A program made the translations under genes and the position numbers. Below are positions 41,833-51,273 of a stretch of 64,000 bases of DNA, piece by piece; positions within the stretch are counted from its first letter, which is position 1, and every line of letters starts with the position of its first letter. The notes beneath the pieces were generated by a model. The model searched no databases and was not told the DNA's origin. It saw only the letters and a list, made by a program, of their open reading frames with translations. The stretch comes from Embleya sp045207785 (lineage in GTDB: Bacteria; Actinomycetota; Actinomycetes; Streptomycetales; Streptomycetaceae). The stretch spans positions 4,030,001 to 4,094,000 of the forward strand of contig NZ_CP108776.1 of NCBI RefSeq assembly GCF_045207785.1, given 5' to 3'.

Positions 41833-43164
41833 TCAGTCCTGCCGGCGCGGCAGCACGGCGTGCTCCTGGCCGGGCAGCGCGCGCCCCGCGGCGGGCGCGT
41901 TCGGCGCCTGTCCGGAGCCGCTGACGATCGTGCCCCAGTCGGCCACGTTCTGGCCGACGCCCAGGCCCTGCAACTTGGCGATCACCGCGGGGTCCTGGCC
42001 CTCCAGCCAGTCGGTCAGCTGACGGAACGTCACACAACGGACGTCGGACTTCGTGCAGACCGAGGTCACGGTGTCCCGGACGGCGTTCATGTAGATGCCG
42101 CCGTTCCAGTCCTCGAAGTGATTACCGATGAACAGCGGCGCGCGGTTCGTCGTGTAGGCGCGCTGGAATCCGTTCAGGTAGAAATCGCGGGCCTCTTTCT
42201 CCCACGCGTCCTTCTTGGACGGGTCGTACTTACCGTGGATCGCTTCCTGCTCGAACATGATGTTGTAGTCCATGGACAGCTGCGACTTGGTGCTGCCCGG
42301 CCACGGCAGGGACTGGAGCGGAAAGTCCCAGATTCCGGTCTCCTTGCCGCGCTTGGGCCACACCTGGAGTCCGCCCGGGGAGCTCGCGTCGTAGCGGAAT
42401 CCCATTTCCTTGCCGGCCCGCATCAGGTTGCTCTGGCCTTCGAGGCAGGGCGCCCGGCCGCCGATGAGTTCCTTGCCCGGCGCGTAGTCGAACGGCAGCG
42501 GCGGGAGGTCGGCGAATCCGGTGTTGGTCTTCCAGTTCTGGACGAACTTGACGGCCTGCTCGGTCTCGTTCTTCCAGTCGGCCGGGCTCCAATTCTTGCC
42601 GCTGGTCGCGCTGTTGCAGAAGTGGCCGTTGAAGTGCGTGCCGACCTCGTTGCCCTTGAGCCAGACATCGCGCATCTGGATGATCGTGTTCCGCACGGTC
42701 TCGTCGGTCATGAAGTTGATGTCCGACGCGCCCGGCGCGTGCTTCGGGCCGGTGTACATGGCCTTCTTCGTCTTCGGGAGCACGTAGATGCCGCTCAGGA
42801 AGTACGTCATCTGAGCCTTGTTCGCCTCGGAGAGCTTCAGGAACTCCGAGACCAGTTTGTTGCCGTCCTCGGCCGCGCCATCCCACGAGAAAACGACGAA
42901 CTGCGGCGGCTTCTCACCCGGCTTGAGCTTCTCCACCTTGGGCTGCTTCGGCTGCGGACCGGTGTCGGCTGTCGAGCCGTCGCCGATCAACTTCGCCGGA
43001 CGGCTCGGCCCGTCCGATTCCTTGCCCGGAGCGCTCGGATTTCCGCCGGGGTTCTTTGCAGAGGAGTTGTCGGAGTTGTTCCCGTCCTTTGCGAAAACCA
43101 CGAAACCGATAGCGGCCAGGACTGCGACAACGACGAGCACCGCAGCGCCGCGGACAGTTCGCAC
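41833..43164 (-). CDS. Secreted polysaccharide deacetylase-like protein
   Basis: A 443-residue exported protein. A signal anchor (VRGAAVLVVVAVLAAIGFVVF) is followed by a Ser/Pro/Lys-rich linker to about residue 85. The domain opens with PQFVVFSWDGAAEDG, comparable to the TFDDG metal-aspartate motif of NodB deacetylases, and has GNEVGTHFNGHFC as the HxxxH ligand region. YDASSPGGLQVW and PLFIGNHFEDWNGG correspond to later NodB motifs. The substrate might be a cell-wall glycan. Streptomycetes carry similar proteins near nhaA. Confidence 0.78.
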   Translation of the reverse strand: MRTVRGAAVLVVVAVLAAIGFVVFAKDGNNSDNSSAKNPGGNPSAPGKESDGPSRPAKLIGDGSTADTGPQPKQPKVEKLKPGEKPPQFVVFSWDGAAEDGNKLVSEFLKLSEANKAQMTYFLSGIYVLPKTKKAMYTGPKHAPGASDINFMTDETVRNTIIQMRDVWLKGNEVGTHFNGHFCNSATSGKNWSPADWKNETEQAVKFVQNWKTNTGFADLPPLPFDYAPGKELIGGRAPCLEGQSNLMRAGKEMGFRYDASSPGGLQVWPKRGKETGIWDFPLQSLPWPGSTKSQLSMDYNIMFEQEAIHGKYDPSKKDAWEKEARDFYLNGFQRAYTTNRAPLFIGNHFEDWNGGIYMNAVRDTVTSVCTKSDVRCVTFRQLTDWLEGQDPAVIAKLQGLGVGQNVADWGTIVSGSGQAPNAPAAGRALPGQEHAVLPRRQD

Positions 43165-43418
43165 AGTTCACCTCTTCCCATGGGCATGCCGGACCGGCCC
43201 GTATTCCCTATCGATACATACGCACGCCGGCGTCACCCGGTTGCGTGCGTGTCCGGACCGCGTTCCCCGGCGAACCGCAGCCGGGACGCGGCGGATCGCC
43301 CGAGGCGCGTGGGCGCGGACACATCACCGTAAGGGGCCCGGGGGGCCCGAAGCGATCGGGCGCGACTCTCGGCGATCCGGCCGAACACCCCCTGCGTACC
43401 GGTGCGTACGGGCGCGTG

Positions 43419-44405
43419 TCAGGGGTCGGCCCGGAACTCCACCTGCCCGCTGTACATGCCCATCGCGCACGTCCACGCGAGCGTGCCGGCCCGGGGCGTG
43501 CCCAGGTCGATCCGGGTCTCGCCGGACACCGGCAGGACGCGCTGCACGTCGCGTGCGGGCAGCACGAAGCCGCGTGTGCAGCCGATGGTGTGGTCGGTGC
43601 GCAGGACCAGGATCGTGGGCACGCCGGCCCGGGCCAGCGCGCGGCCCGGGTGGTAGCCCTCGTCCTCGACCCGCACGGTCACCCGCTGCACGCCGTCGGG
43701 TCCGGTGACCGCCGCCGCGTGGTCGACGGTGCCGACCGCGGCCGGGGTCCACCACCCGCCCAGGCGCAGGCCCGACGCGACCGTCCACGCGGCGACCGCG
43801 AGCACGAGCACCCCCAGCGCCGCGGTCAGCCGGCCGCGCAGGATCCGCCCGGACGCGCCGACCAACCAGCCCAGGGCCGCGAACAGGGGGATCGTGCCGA
43901 GCACGAAGCCGGTCAGCACGGCGGCACCGCCGAACGCGTTCCCGGATGTCACGGCGACCAGTTCGACGCCCAGGGTCACGCCGCACGGAACGAGCACCGT
44001 GGCCGCGCCCAGCAGCAACGGCCCGCGGCCGGCCCCGTGCGCCGAACCGCGCGGCAGCAGTCGGCCGACCCCGGGTACGCCCAGCATCGCGAGCCCGAAG
44101 AGCGCCATCAGCGCGCCGGCGCACAGCAGCAGGGCCGCGCGCGTGCTCGGCGCGGGTTGGATCGCGGCGCCGAGCAGACCGAGCAGCGCGCCCAGACCCG
44201 CGTGCGCGGCCAGCTTCGCGCCCAGGAACGCGGCGAGGGCGCGGGGGAGCAGGCCGCGCGCGGGCGCCGTGCCGCAATCCGGAGCCTCGTCGCCGCACGG
44301 ACGAACCGCCCCCACGAGCAGGCCGCCCTGGACCGCCGCACAGGACGCCCCGCCCGCGACGAACCCCGCGCCGAGCCCGGTCGCGAACAGCGTGAGCACC
44401 TGCAC
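43419..44405 (-). CDS. DsbD/UreH-like membrane protein fused to cupredoxin-like domain
   Basis: A 328-residue protein. Six helices carry the paired cysteine motifs GASCAAVQGGLL and VLVPCGVTLGVE of the COG2836/CcdA-like family, used in metal transport or thiol redox across the membrane. After helix six (about residue 215), a soluble domain runs to the end with VRVEDEGYHPGRALARAG, TDHTIGCTRGFVLP and LAWTCAMGMYSGQVEF. The last resembles a cupredoxin C-x-M copper site. The fusion suggests copper handling at the outer face. A GAAAC-N4-GTTTC palindrome lies 64 bases upstream. Confidence 0.8.
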   Translation of the reverse strand: MQVLTLFATGLGAGFVAGGASCAAVQGGLLVGAVRPCGDEAPDCGTAPARGLLPRALAAFLGAKLAAHAGLGALLGLLGAAIQPAPSTRAALLLCAGALMALFGLAMLGVPGVGRLLPRGSAHGAGRGPLLLGAATVLVPCGVTLGVELVAVTSGNAFGGAAVLTGFVLGTIPLFAALGWLVGASGRILRGRLTAALGVLVLAVAAWTVASGLRLGGWWTPAAVGTVDHAAAVTGPDGVQRVTVRVEDEGYHPGRALARAGVPTILVLRTDHTIGCTRGFVLPARDVQRVLPVSGETRIDLGTPRAGTLAWTCAMGMYSGQVEFRADP

Positions 44406-44468
44406 GGCACCACCCCCACTCCGGGGAGATTACGTGCCATCACACACAGTGCGGAAGGTTCTTGGTGC

Positions 44469-44482
44469 GAAACACCTGTTTC
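44469..44482. promoter_or_regulatory. Palindrome GAAAC-ACCT-GTTTC
   Basis: A perfect five-base inverted repeat with four-base spacer in the 224-base AT-richer gap between the cupredoxin-fusion gene and the SulP-carbonic anhydrase gene. A candidate operator for either. Confidence 0.4.
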
Positions 44483-44629
44483 ACCCATGTGGGCGCATAT
44501 TTTACGTTCCGAAAAGGATAGCCTTACTGTGACGATGTAAACACTTAGAGTTAACTTGGCCTATCCGGTCATTGACTCTCCAACGACCCCGCGCGCCGCC
44601 ACCCTCGCGGCAGCCATGCCCGCCATGAC

Positions 44630-47029
44630 ATGACTGACATGACTGACCCGGAGGACACGGACATGCCCGTTGCCCCTGCCACCACGCCCGGGACGGCGTC
44701 CCGCGCCGCCTCGATCCGCGCCGACCTCGGCGCCTCGCTCGTCGTCTTCCTGGTCGCGGTGCCGCTGTCGCTGGGCATCTCGCTCGCGGCCGGCGCCCCG
44801 CTCAGCGCGGGCATCATCTCGGCCGTCGTCGGCGGCATCGTGGTCGGCCTGCTCGGTGGTGCGCCGCTCCAGGTGAGCGGCCCCACGGCGGGCCTGACCG
44901 TGATCGTCGCCGGCCTCGTGCAGACCTACGGCTGGCGCGTCACGTGCTTCGTCACGGTCGGCGCCGGCCTGCTCCAGATCCTGCTCGGCCTGGCCCGGGT
45001 CGCCCGGGCCACGCTCGCGCTGTCGCCGGCCATCGTGCACGGCGTGGTCGCGGGCATCGGCGTGGTGATCGCGCTGGCCCAGCTGCACGTGGTCCTGGGC
45101 GGCGCGCCGCAGCGCTCGGCCTGGGAGAACCTGCGCGAACTGCCCACCCAGGTCGACAACCTGCGGGCCCCCGCGGTCGCGGTCGGGGTGATCACCGTGG
45201 TGCTGCTGCTCGGTTGGCCCGTGGTCGGCCGACTGCCCGGTCGGTGCGCGGCGCTGCGCAAGGTGCCCGCGCCGCTGATCGCGGTGTCCCTCGCCACCCT
45301 CGTCGCGGGCGCGCTGAACCTGGACGTGGCGCGGGTGGACCTGTCCTCGATGGCGTTCGTGACGCCGGTGGTGCCGCCGGGGAGCGTGTGGACCGCCATT
45401 GCGGTCGGCATGGTGAGCGTGGCGCTGGTCTCCGGGATGGAGTCGCTGCTCTCGGCCGCCGCCGCCGACCGGTTGCACAACGGGCCGCGGGCCAACCTCG
45501 ATCGCGAACTGATCGGGCAGGGCGTGGGCAACGTGGTCTCCGGCGCGATCGGCGGCTACCCCGTCACCGGCGTCGCGATCCGTTCGGTCACCAACGTGCG
45601 GGCGGGCGCGGTCGGTCGGGCCTCGGCGGTCCTGCACGGCGTGTGGGTGATGCTGTTCGTGGGCCTGCTCGGCACCTGCGTCGAACGCATCCCGCTCGCG
45701 GTGCTCGCCGCGCTCGTCATGGTGGTCGGCGTCCAGATGGTCAGCCTCGCGCACATCCGACACGTGCACCGCCACCGCGAGTTCCCCGCGTACGCCGCGA
45801 CCGTCACCGGGGTGATCCTGGCCGGCGTGCTCCAGGGCGTCCTGCTCGGTGTCGTGGTCGCGGTGCTCACCGCGCTGTACCGGCTCAGCCGCAGCACCGT
45901 GCGGGTGTACGAGGGCGAGGGCGTGCTTCACGTCGAGGTGCACGGGTCGCTGACGTTCCTGTCCGTTCCGCGACTGTCGCGCGTGCTCGGCAAGTTGCCG
46001 CCCGGCGCGCACGTCGTGGTCGACATGACCGTGGACTACCTCGACCAGGCCGCGTTCGAGGCCGTCCACTCGTGGCGGACCGGCTACATCGCGCGCGGCG
46101 GGCAGGTGGACATCGAGGAGATCCACGACGGGTGCTACGAACGGGCCGCCGGCGGCACGCCCGGGCCCCGGCGGTCCCGACTGACCCCGTCGCCGCGTTG
46201 GTTCGCCCCGTGGTGGCACTGGCAGCGCGAGTGCCCGCGCGAGGACGGCACCGCGTCGCAGGCCCTGGTGGCCGGCGCGCGCGAGTTCCAGCAGCGCACC
46301 GCGCCGCTCGTCCAGCCGTTCCTGGAGCGGCTCGCGCTGGAGGGGCAAAAGCCCGCGCAACTGTTCATCACCTGCGCCGACTCGCGCATCGTGCCGAACC
46401 TGATCACCGCGAGCGGTCCCGGCGACCTGTTCACCGTCCGCAACGTCGGCAACCTCGTGCCGCGCGGCGAGGCCGAGGAGGCCGACCCGATCACGGCCGA
46501 CGCGTCGGTGGGCGCCGCGATCGAGTACGCGGTGGCCGTGCTCGGCGTCCGCAGCATCACGGTCTGCGGGCATTCCGGCTGCGGCGCGATGAGCGCGCTG
46601 CTCGACAAGGCGGGCAAGGCGGGAAACGCGGGCCGCGCGGACCAGGCGCCCGACGCCGCGTCGGGGCCCGGGACGACCCCGCACCTGGACCGCTGGCTGC
46701 GCAACGGCGACGCGTCGCTCGCGCGCTTCATGGCCGCGCCCGCACCGACCCTGACGGGACATCAGGTCCCGCCGGCCGAGCAGCTGTGCCTGACCAACGT
46801 GGTCCAGCAGCTGGACAACCTGCGCGACCACGCGGTGGTGGCGCAGGCCGTCGCCGAGGGCCGACTGCGGTTGTTCGGCCTCTACTTCGACCTCGCGTCG
46901 GCGCAGATGTACCTCTACGACGCGGTGCGCGGCGACTTCGGTCCGGTGGACGCCGAGCGGGCCGAATCCGGTGTCGTGGCGACGACGGGCGCCGAAGATC
47001 ACACTTTTCCGGCACTCAACGCGGGGTAG
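44630..47029 (+). CDS. SulP transporter-STAS-carbonic anhydrase fusion
   Basis: A 799-residue fusion. Residues about 30-420 are a SulP-type transporter (LVVFLVAVPLSLGISLAAG, LLGGAPLQVSGPTAGLTVIVA, GIGVVIALAQLHVVLGG, GMESLLSAAAADRLHNG). A short STAS-like region (LHVEVHGSLTFLSVPRL to VVDMTVDYLDQAAFEAVHSW) follows. Residues about 545-799 are a beta-carbonic anhydrase with zinc ligands in FITCADSRIVP and VCGHSGCGAMSALL. Known fusions of this kind are thought to import bicarbonate and interconvert it with carbon dioxide. The start may be 44630 or 44639. Confidence 0.93.
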   Translation: MTDMTDPEDTDMPVAPATTPGTASRAASIRADLGASLVVFLVAVPLSLGISLAAGAPLSAGIISAVVGGIVVGLLGGAPLQVSGPTAGLTVIVAGLVQTYGWRVTCFVTVGAGLLQILLGLARVARATLALSPAIVHGVVAGIGVVIALAQLHVVLGGAPQRSAWENLRELPTQVDNLRAPAVAVGVITVVLLLGWPVVGRLPGRCAALRKVPAPLIAVSLATLVAGALNLDVARVDLSSMAFVTPVVPPGSVWTAIAVGMVSVALVSGMESLLSAAAADRLHNGPRANLDRELIGQGVGNVVSGAIGGYPVTGVAIRSVTNVRAGAVGRASAVLHGVWVMLFVGLLGTCVERIPLAVLAALVMVVGVQMVSLAHIRHVHRHREFPAYAATVTGVILAGVLQGVLLGVVVAVLTALYRLSRSTVRVYEGEGVLHVEVHGSLTFLSVPRLSRVLGKLPPGAHVVVDMTVDYLDQAAFEAVHSWRTGYIARGGQVDIEEIHDGCYERAAGGTPGPRRSRLTPSPRWFAPWWHWQRECPREDGTASQALVAGAREFQQRTAPLVQPFLERLALEGQKPAQLFITCADSRIVPNLITASGPGDLFTVRNVGNLVPRGEAEEADPITADASVGAAIEYAVAVLGVRSITVCGHSGCGAMSALLDKAGKAGNAGRADQAPDAASGPGTTPHLDRWLRNGDASLARFMAAPAPTLTGHQVPPAEQLCLTNVVQQLDNLRDHAVVAQAVAEGRLRLFGLYFDLASAQMYLYDAVRGDFGPVDAERAESGVVATTGAEDHTFPALNAG

Positions 47030-47181
47030 CCGGGCCGTACGATCGCGCGGTCGGCCACGATGCGACCTGTTCGCACAAGTGGTCTAAACCAATCCCGGTC
47101 TTCCTCTTGCCGGCTCGGGCCGGTCCCTGATGAGCTACGGCAAAGGAACCGAAACCGCAGCGGCAGCACGGAGGAGTACGC

Positions 47182-49167
47182 GTGAGCAACGCAGACCGGA
47201 TTACGGGGGGCAAGCCCGGCGAGGCCCTGTCGAACCTGCTGCGCGAGGAGCGACGCTTCGCACCCCCGCCGGCGCTCGAGGCCGACGCCAACGTCAAGGC
47301 CGACGCGTACGAGCGCGCGTCGGCGGACCGGCTCGGCTTCTGGGCCGAGCAGGCCCGGCGCCTGGACTGGGCACAGGAGCCGCAGGAGACGCTCGACTGG
47401 TCGACCCCTCCGTTCGCCAAGTGGTTCGCCGACGGCAAGCTCAACGTTGCGTACAACTGCGTCGACCGGCACATCGAGGCGGGCAACGGCGACCGGGTCG
47501 CGATCCACTTCGAGGGCGAGCCGGGCGACACCCGCACCCTGACCTACGCCGACCTGGGGCGCGAGGTGTCCAAGGCGGCCAACGCGCTGACCTCGCTGGG
47601 CGTCGAGGCCGGCGACCGGGTCGCGATCTACCTGCCGATGATCCCCGAGGCGGTGATCTCGATGCTCGCGTGCGCGCGCATCGGCGCCCCGCACTCGGTC
47701 GTCTTCGGCGGCTTCTCGGCCGACGCGGTGTCCTCGCGGATCAAGGACAACGACGCGAGGATCGTGATCACCGCCGACGGCGGCTACCGGCGCGGCAAGC
47801 CGTCCGCGCTCAAGCCCGCGATCGACGAGGCGCTGGAGTCCTGCCCGGACGTGCGCAACGTGCTGGTCGTGCGCCGCACCGGCGGCGACGTCGCGTGGAC
47901 CGAGGGCCGTGACATCTGGTGGCACGACCTCGTCGACGCGCAGTCGGAGCGGCACGAGCCGCAGGCGTTCGACGCCGAGCACCCGCTGTTCATCCTGTAC
48001 ACGTCGGGCACCACGGGTAAGCCCAAGGGCATCCTGCACACGTCCGGCGGCTACCTGACCCAGGCGAGCTACACCCACAACGCGGTGTTCGACCTCAAGC
48101 CCGAGACCGACGTGTACTGGTGCACGGCCGACATCGGCTGGGTCACCGGGCACTCGTACATCGTCTACGGCCCGCTCGCCAACGGCGCCACGCAGGTCAT
48201 GTACGAGGGCACGCCGGACTCGCCGCACCAGGGCCGCTGGTGGGAGATCGTGCAGAAGTACGGGGTCACCATCCTGTACACCGCGCCGACCGCGATCCGG
48301 ACCTGCATGAAGTGGGGCGACGACATCCCCGCCCGCTTCGACCTGTCCTCGCTGCGGATCCTGGGCAGCGTCGGCGAGCCGATCAACCCCGAGGCGTGGA
48401 TCTGGTACCGCGAGCACATCGGCGCGGGGAAGACCCCGATCGTCGACACGTGGTGGCAGACCGAGACCGGCGCGATCATGATCAGCCCGCTGCCGGGCGT
48501 CACCGCGACCAAACCGGGTTCCGCGCAGCGCGCGCTGCCGGGCATCTCGGCGAAGGTCGTCGACGACACCGCGACCGAGGTCGGCGACGGCGGGGGCGGC
48601 TATCTCGTGCTGGACGAGCCGTGGCCGTCGATGCTGCGCACGATCTGGGGCGACGACCAGCGGTTCGAGGACACCTACTGGTCGCGCTTCGAGGGCCTGT
48701 ACTTCGCCGGCGACGGTGCGAAGAAGGACGAGGACGGCGACATCTGGCTGCTCGGCCGGGTCGACGACGTGATGCTCGTGTCCGGCCACAACATCTCGAC
48801 CACCGAGGTCGAGTCGGCCCTGGTGTCGCACCCCAAGGTCGCCGAGTCGGCCGTGGTCGGCGCGACCGACCCGACCACCGGTCAGGCGATCGTCGCGTTC
48901 GTGATCCTGCGCGGCACGGCGTCGGTGTCCGACGACCTGGTGGCCGAACTGCGCGAGCACGTCGGCAAGGTGCTCGGTCCGATCGCCAAGCCCAAGCGGA
49001 TCCTGCCGGTGGCCGAGCTGCCGAAGACCCGCTCCGGCAAGATCATGCGCCGGCTGCTGCGCGACATCGCGGAGGGGCGCGCGCTCGGCGACGTCACGAC
49101 GCTGACCGACTCGTCGGTGATGGACCTGATCACCTCGCAGCTGCCGTCGGCGGCGGCGGAGGACTGA
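47182..49167 (+). CDS. acs: Acetyl-CoA synthetase
   Basis: A 661-residue adenylate-forming enzyme making acetyl-CoA from acetate, ATP and CoA. The P-loop-like FILYTSGTTGKPKGILHT, the acyl-pocket segment DIGWVTGHSYIVYGPL, WWQTETGAIMISPLPG and LGRVDDVMLVSGHNIS are all as in Acs. The regulatory lysine motif PKTRSGKIMRRLLRD near the C-terminus is intact, so control by lysine acetylation is possible. The GTG start follows GGAGGAGTACGC-type ribosome binding sequence. A hairpin terminator follows the gene. Confidence 0.97.
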   Translation: MSNADRITGGKPGEALSNLLREERRFAPPPALEADANVKADAYERASADRLGFWAEQARRLDWAQEPQETLDWSTPPFAKWFADGKLNVAYNCVDRHIEAGNGDRVAIHFEGEPGDTRTLTYADLGREVSKAANALTSLGVEAGDRVAIYLPMIPEAVISMLACARIGAPHSVVFGGFSADAVSSRIKDNDARIVITADGGYRRGKPSALKPAIDEALESCPDVRNVLVVRRTGGDVAWTEGRDIWWHDLVDAQSERHEPQAFDAEHPLFILYTSGTTGKPKGILHTSGGYLTQASYTHNAVFDLKPETDVYWCTADIGWVTGHSYIVYGPLANGATQVMYEGTPDSPHQGRWWEIVQKYGVTILYTAPTAIRTCMKWGDDIPARFDLSSLRILGSVGEPINPEAWIWYREHIGAGKTPIVDTWWQTETGAIMISPLPGVTATKPGSAQRALPGISAKVVDDTATEVGDGGGGYLVLDEPWPSMLRTIWGDDQRFEDTYWSRFEGLYFAGDGAKKDEDGDIWLLGRVDDVMLVSGHNISTTEVESALVSHPKVAESAVVGATDPTTGQAIVAFVILRGTASVSDDLVAELREHVGKVLGPIAKPKRILPVAELPKTRSGKIMRRLLRDIAEGRALGDVTTLTDSSVMDLITSQLPSAAAED

Positions 49168-49181
49168 GCCGCCCCGGTTCG

Positions 49182-49218
49182 GAAGGGCGGTCCGTCCTCG
49201 GGGGGCGGGCCGCCCTTC
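49182..49218. terminator. Terminator between acs and the CooC-like ATPase gene
   Basis: GAAGGGCGG pairs with CCGCCCTTC across a 19-base G/C-rich loop, between two convergent genes. Confidence 0.7.
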
Positions 49219-49237
49219 GGCGTGTGCGGGCCGCGGT

Positions 49238-50218
49238 TCAGGCCGCGGCGGAGATCGCGTGCGGGCCGAGCACGAAGGCCGAGTCGACCTGCTCGGTGAG
49301 GTCGACGCCGATCTTGGCGTTGGCCCAGCCGTGCGCGTTCTTGAGGTGGAACTCGACCATCTGGGCTGTGTATCGCTCCCAGTCGCGGTGCTCGTACGTC
49401 GCGTCGGCGGCGCGCACGAGCTCTTCGAGCGCCGCCCGGTTGGCCGGCTCCAGGGTCTCGAAACCGGGGGAGCGGCCCTTCTCGCAGGCGCGCACGAAGT
49501 CGGACTGCACGGTCCACGTCAGCAGGTCGGCGCCGACGTGCTCGCGCAGGAACTCGATGTCGTCGCCCCCCTGCACCTTGTTGCCGACGACGGCGAGCGA
49601 GACGCCCCAGTCGCGTGCGTAGTCGCGGTATTGCCGGTAGACGCCGACGCCCTTGCGGGTCGGCTCGGCGACCAGGAAGGTCATGTCGAAGCGGGTGAAG
49701 AGCCCGGACGCGAACGAGTCGGAGCCCGCGGTCATGTCCACGACCAGGTATTCGCCGGCGCCGTCGACGAGGTGGTTCAGGTACATCTCCACCGCGCCGA
49801 CCTTCGAGTGGTAGCACGCGACTCCCAGGTCGGACTCCTCGAACGGCCCCGTCGCCATCAGCCTCAGGCCGGGCAGGCCGGGCACCTCGCGCGCGCACGC
49901 CGCGTGGATCGGGTTCTCGTCGGTGAGCCCGATCAGGCGCGAACCACGCCCGGGCGGTGTGGTCTTGACCATCTCGGCCGCCGACCCGATCCGCGGGTTG
50001 TCGCCGCGCAGCCAGTCCTTGATCGCGGGCAGCTGCGCGCCCATCGCCGGCAGCGCCGCGGCCGCCCGGTCGTCGAGGCCGAGGGCGGTGCCGAGGTGCT
50101 GGTTGATGTCCGCGTCCACGGCGACGACGGGGCGGCCGGTCTGCGCGAGGTGCCGGATGAACAGGGAGGACAGGGTGGTCTTGCCGCTGCCGCCCTTGCC
50201 GACGAAGGCGATCTTCAC
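49238..50218 (-). CDS. CooC/MinD-like ATPase
   Basis: A 326-residue P-loop protein with a deviant Walker A, VGKGGSGKTTLSSLF (residues 6-20), followed by VVAVDADINQHLGTALGL and switch YLVVDMTAGSDSFASGLF. These put it with the MinD/CooC branch, whose members insert nickel or regulate partners. FEESDLGVACYHSKVGAVEMYLNHLVD resembles the cysteine-containing loop of CooC proteins. GTG start 50218 has GAAGGG upstream. No carbon monoxide dehydrogenase gene is near, so its client is unknown. Confidence 0.87.
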   Translation of the reverse strand: MKIAFVGKGGSGKTTLSSLFIRHLAQTGRPVVAVDADINQHLGTALGLDDRAAAALPAMGAQLPAIKDWLRGDNPRIGSAAEMVKTTPPGRGSRLIGLTDENPIHAACAREVPGLPGLRLMATGPFEESDLGVACYHSKVGAVEMYLNHLVDGAGEYLVVDMTAGSDSFASGLFTRFDMTFLVAEPTRKGVGVYRQYRDYARDWGVSLAVVGNKVQGGDDIEFLREHVGADLLTWTVQSDFVRACEKGRSPGFETLEPANRAALEELVRAADATYEHRDWERYTAQMVEFHLKNAHGWANAKIGVDLTEQVDSAFVLGPHAISAAA

Positions 50219-50391
50219 GTGCGGGGCCCTTCGATAGCGGGTTTGACAATCGTTTTCGAATAGGATCATCCGTCGCTCACCGTGTCCACGTCAAGTCGGA
50301 CAGTAATCACGGGGTGGGCCTCGAACCGGTGCGGCCGGTCGGGCCGGGGCGGTGTCGCGCATCGTTTCCCGCGCGGCGTAGGGTCGCCCGC

Positions 50392-51198
50392 GTGAGCACC
50401 GCAACCGATCCCCTCGCCGCCCTCGCGGCCCTGCCCGGCGTGCCGGAGTCCGTCGAGGACACCCGCAAGGCCGTCGACCGGCTGCTCGGCCACCGCACGA
50501 TGCGCCGTCGCAGCATGGACATCAGCGCCGAGTCCGCGCTGCGCGGAGCGCGCGCGAGCGCCGCCCTCGAAGGCGCCGACTGGTCGCTGGAGGAGATCCG
50601 CCGCCGCACCGACTACTCGTCCTCGATCGAGGACGGCGGCGCGGTGGTCGCGGGCGCCCTGCGGCTGTCCGCCGAGATCGGCTCGCTGCTCGGCACCTGG
50701 GGGCACAGCCCGTTGCAGGTGCTCGCGCGCCTGCACGTGGTCGCCGCCGCCGACGCGGTGCCCGCGGAGGCGCTCGGTCGGCCGCGCCGGGACGGCGAGC
50801 TGCCCGGACCGCTGCCGTCGGCCGAGGAGGTCGCGGCCCGGCTCGACGGCCTGTCCCGACTGCTGCTGGCGCCCTCCGCGGCGCCCGCGATCGTGGTCGC
50901 GGCCGTCACGCACGCGGAGATTCTCAGCCTGCGGCCGTTCGTCTGGGGCAACGGCCTGATCGCGCGGGCCGCGCAGCGCATCGTGCTCGTCACCCGCGGC
51001 CTGGACCCCAAGGGCGCCGCCGTGCCGGAGGTCGGGCACCTGGAGTTGGGCCGCGAGGCGTACGACGAGGCGCTGCGCGGGTACGAGAGCGGCACGTCGG
51101 AGGGCGTGGCGACGTGGATCCGACACTGCGCGGAGGCGATGACGCTGGGCGCTCGCGAGAGCGTCGCGGTCTGCGAAGCGGTGATGCGCGGAATCTGA
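50392..51198 (+). CDS. Fic-domain-like protein with degenerate active site
   Basis: A 268-residue helical protein. ARASAALEGADWSLEEI in the N-terminal part resembles the inhibitory (S/T)xxxEG helix of Fic proteins. Further on, LSLRPFVWGNGLIARAAQR aligns with the Fic motif HPFxxGNGRxxR, but the catalytic histidine is replaced by arginine and the GNGR arginine by leucine. AMP transfer by the standard mechanism is therefore unlikely. The gene is next to acs and the HAD gene in what looks like the core region, so it is probably conserved and selected. Confidence 0.65.
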   Translation: MSTATDPLAALAALPGVPESVEDTRKAVDRLLGHRTMRRRSMDISAESALRGARASAALEGADWSLEEIRRRTDYSSSIEDGGAVVAGALRLSAEIGSLLGTWGHSPLQVLARLHVVAAADAVPAEALGRPRRDGELPGPLPSAEEVAARLDGLSRLLLAPSAAPAIVVAAVTHAEILSLRPFVWGNGLIARAAQRIVLVTRGLDPKGAAVPEVGHLELGREAYDEALRGYESGTSEGVATWIRHCAEAMTLGARESVAVCEAVMRGI

Positions 51199-51240
51199 CC
51201 GGACACATGACCCAGGTCGGTTCCGGGCCCGGACACACGA

Positions 51241-51273
51241 GACGGCGACGCCCCTGAGGGCGCCGCCGTTTTG
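51241..51273 (+). terminator. Terminator after the Fic-like gene
   Basis: ACGGCGACGCCC and GGGCGCCGCCGT pair with one mismatch around CTGA, followed by TTTTG. Confidence 0.85.

Noticed and set aside
44500..44535. Iron-box-like sequence (AAGGATAGCCTTACT) before the SulP fusion gene
   Set aside because: Only a partial match to the IdeR/DmdR consensus I remember, and no iron-related gene is adjacent.
44561..47002. An 813-codon minus-strand frame
   Set aside because: Antisense of the SulP-carbonic anhydrase gene and compositionally biased, with no domain.
46999..48960. A 653-codon minus-strand frame
   Set aside because: Antisense of acs, which is fully conserved.
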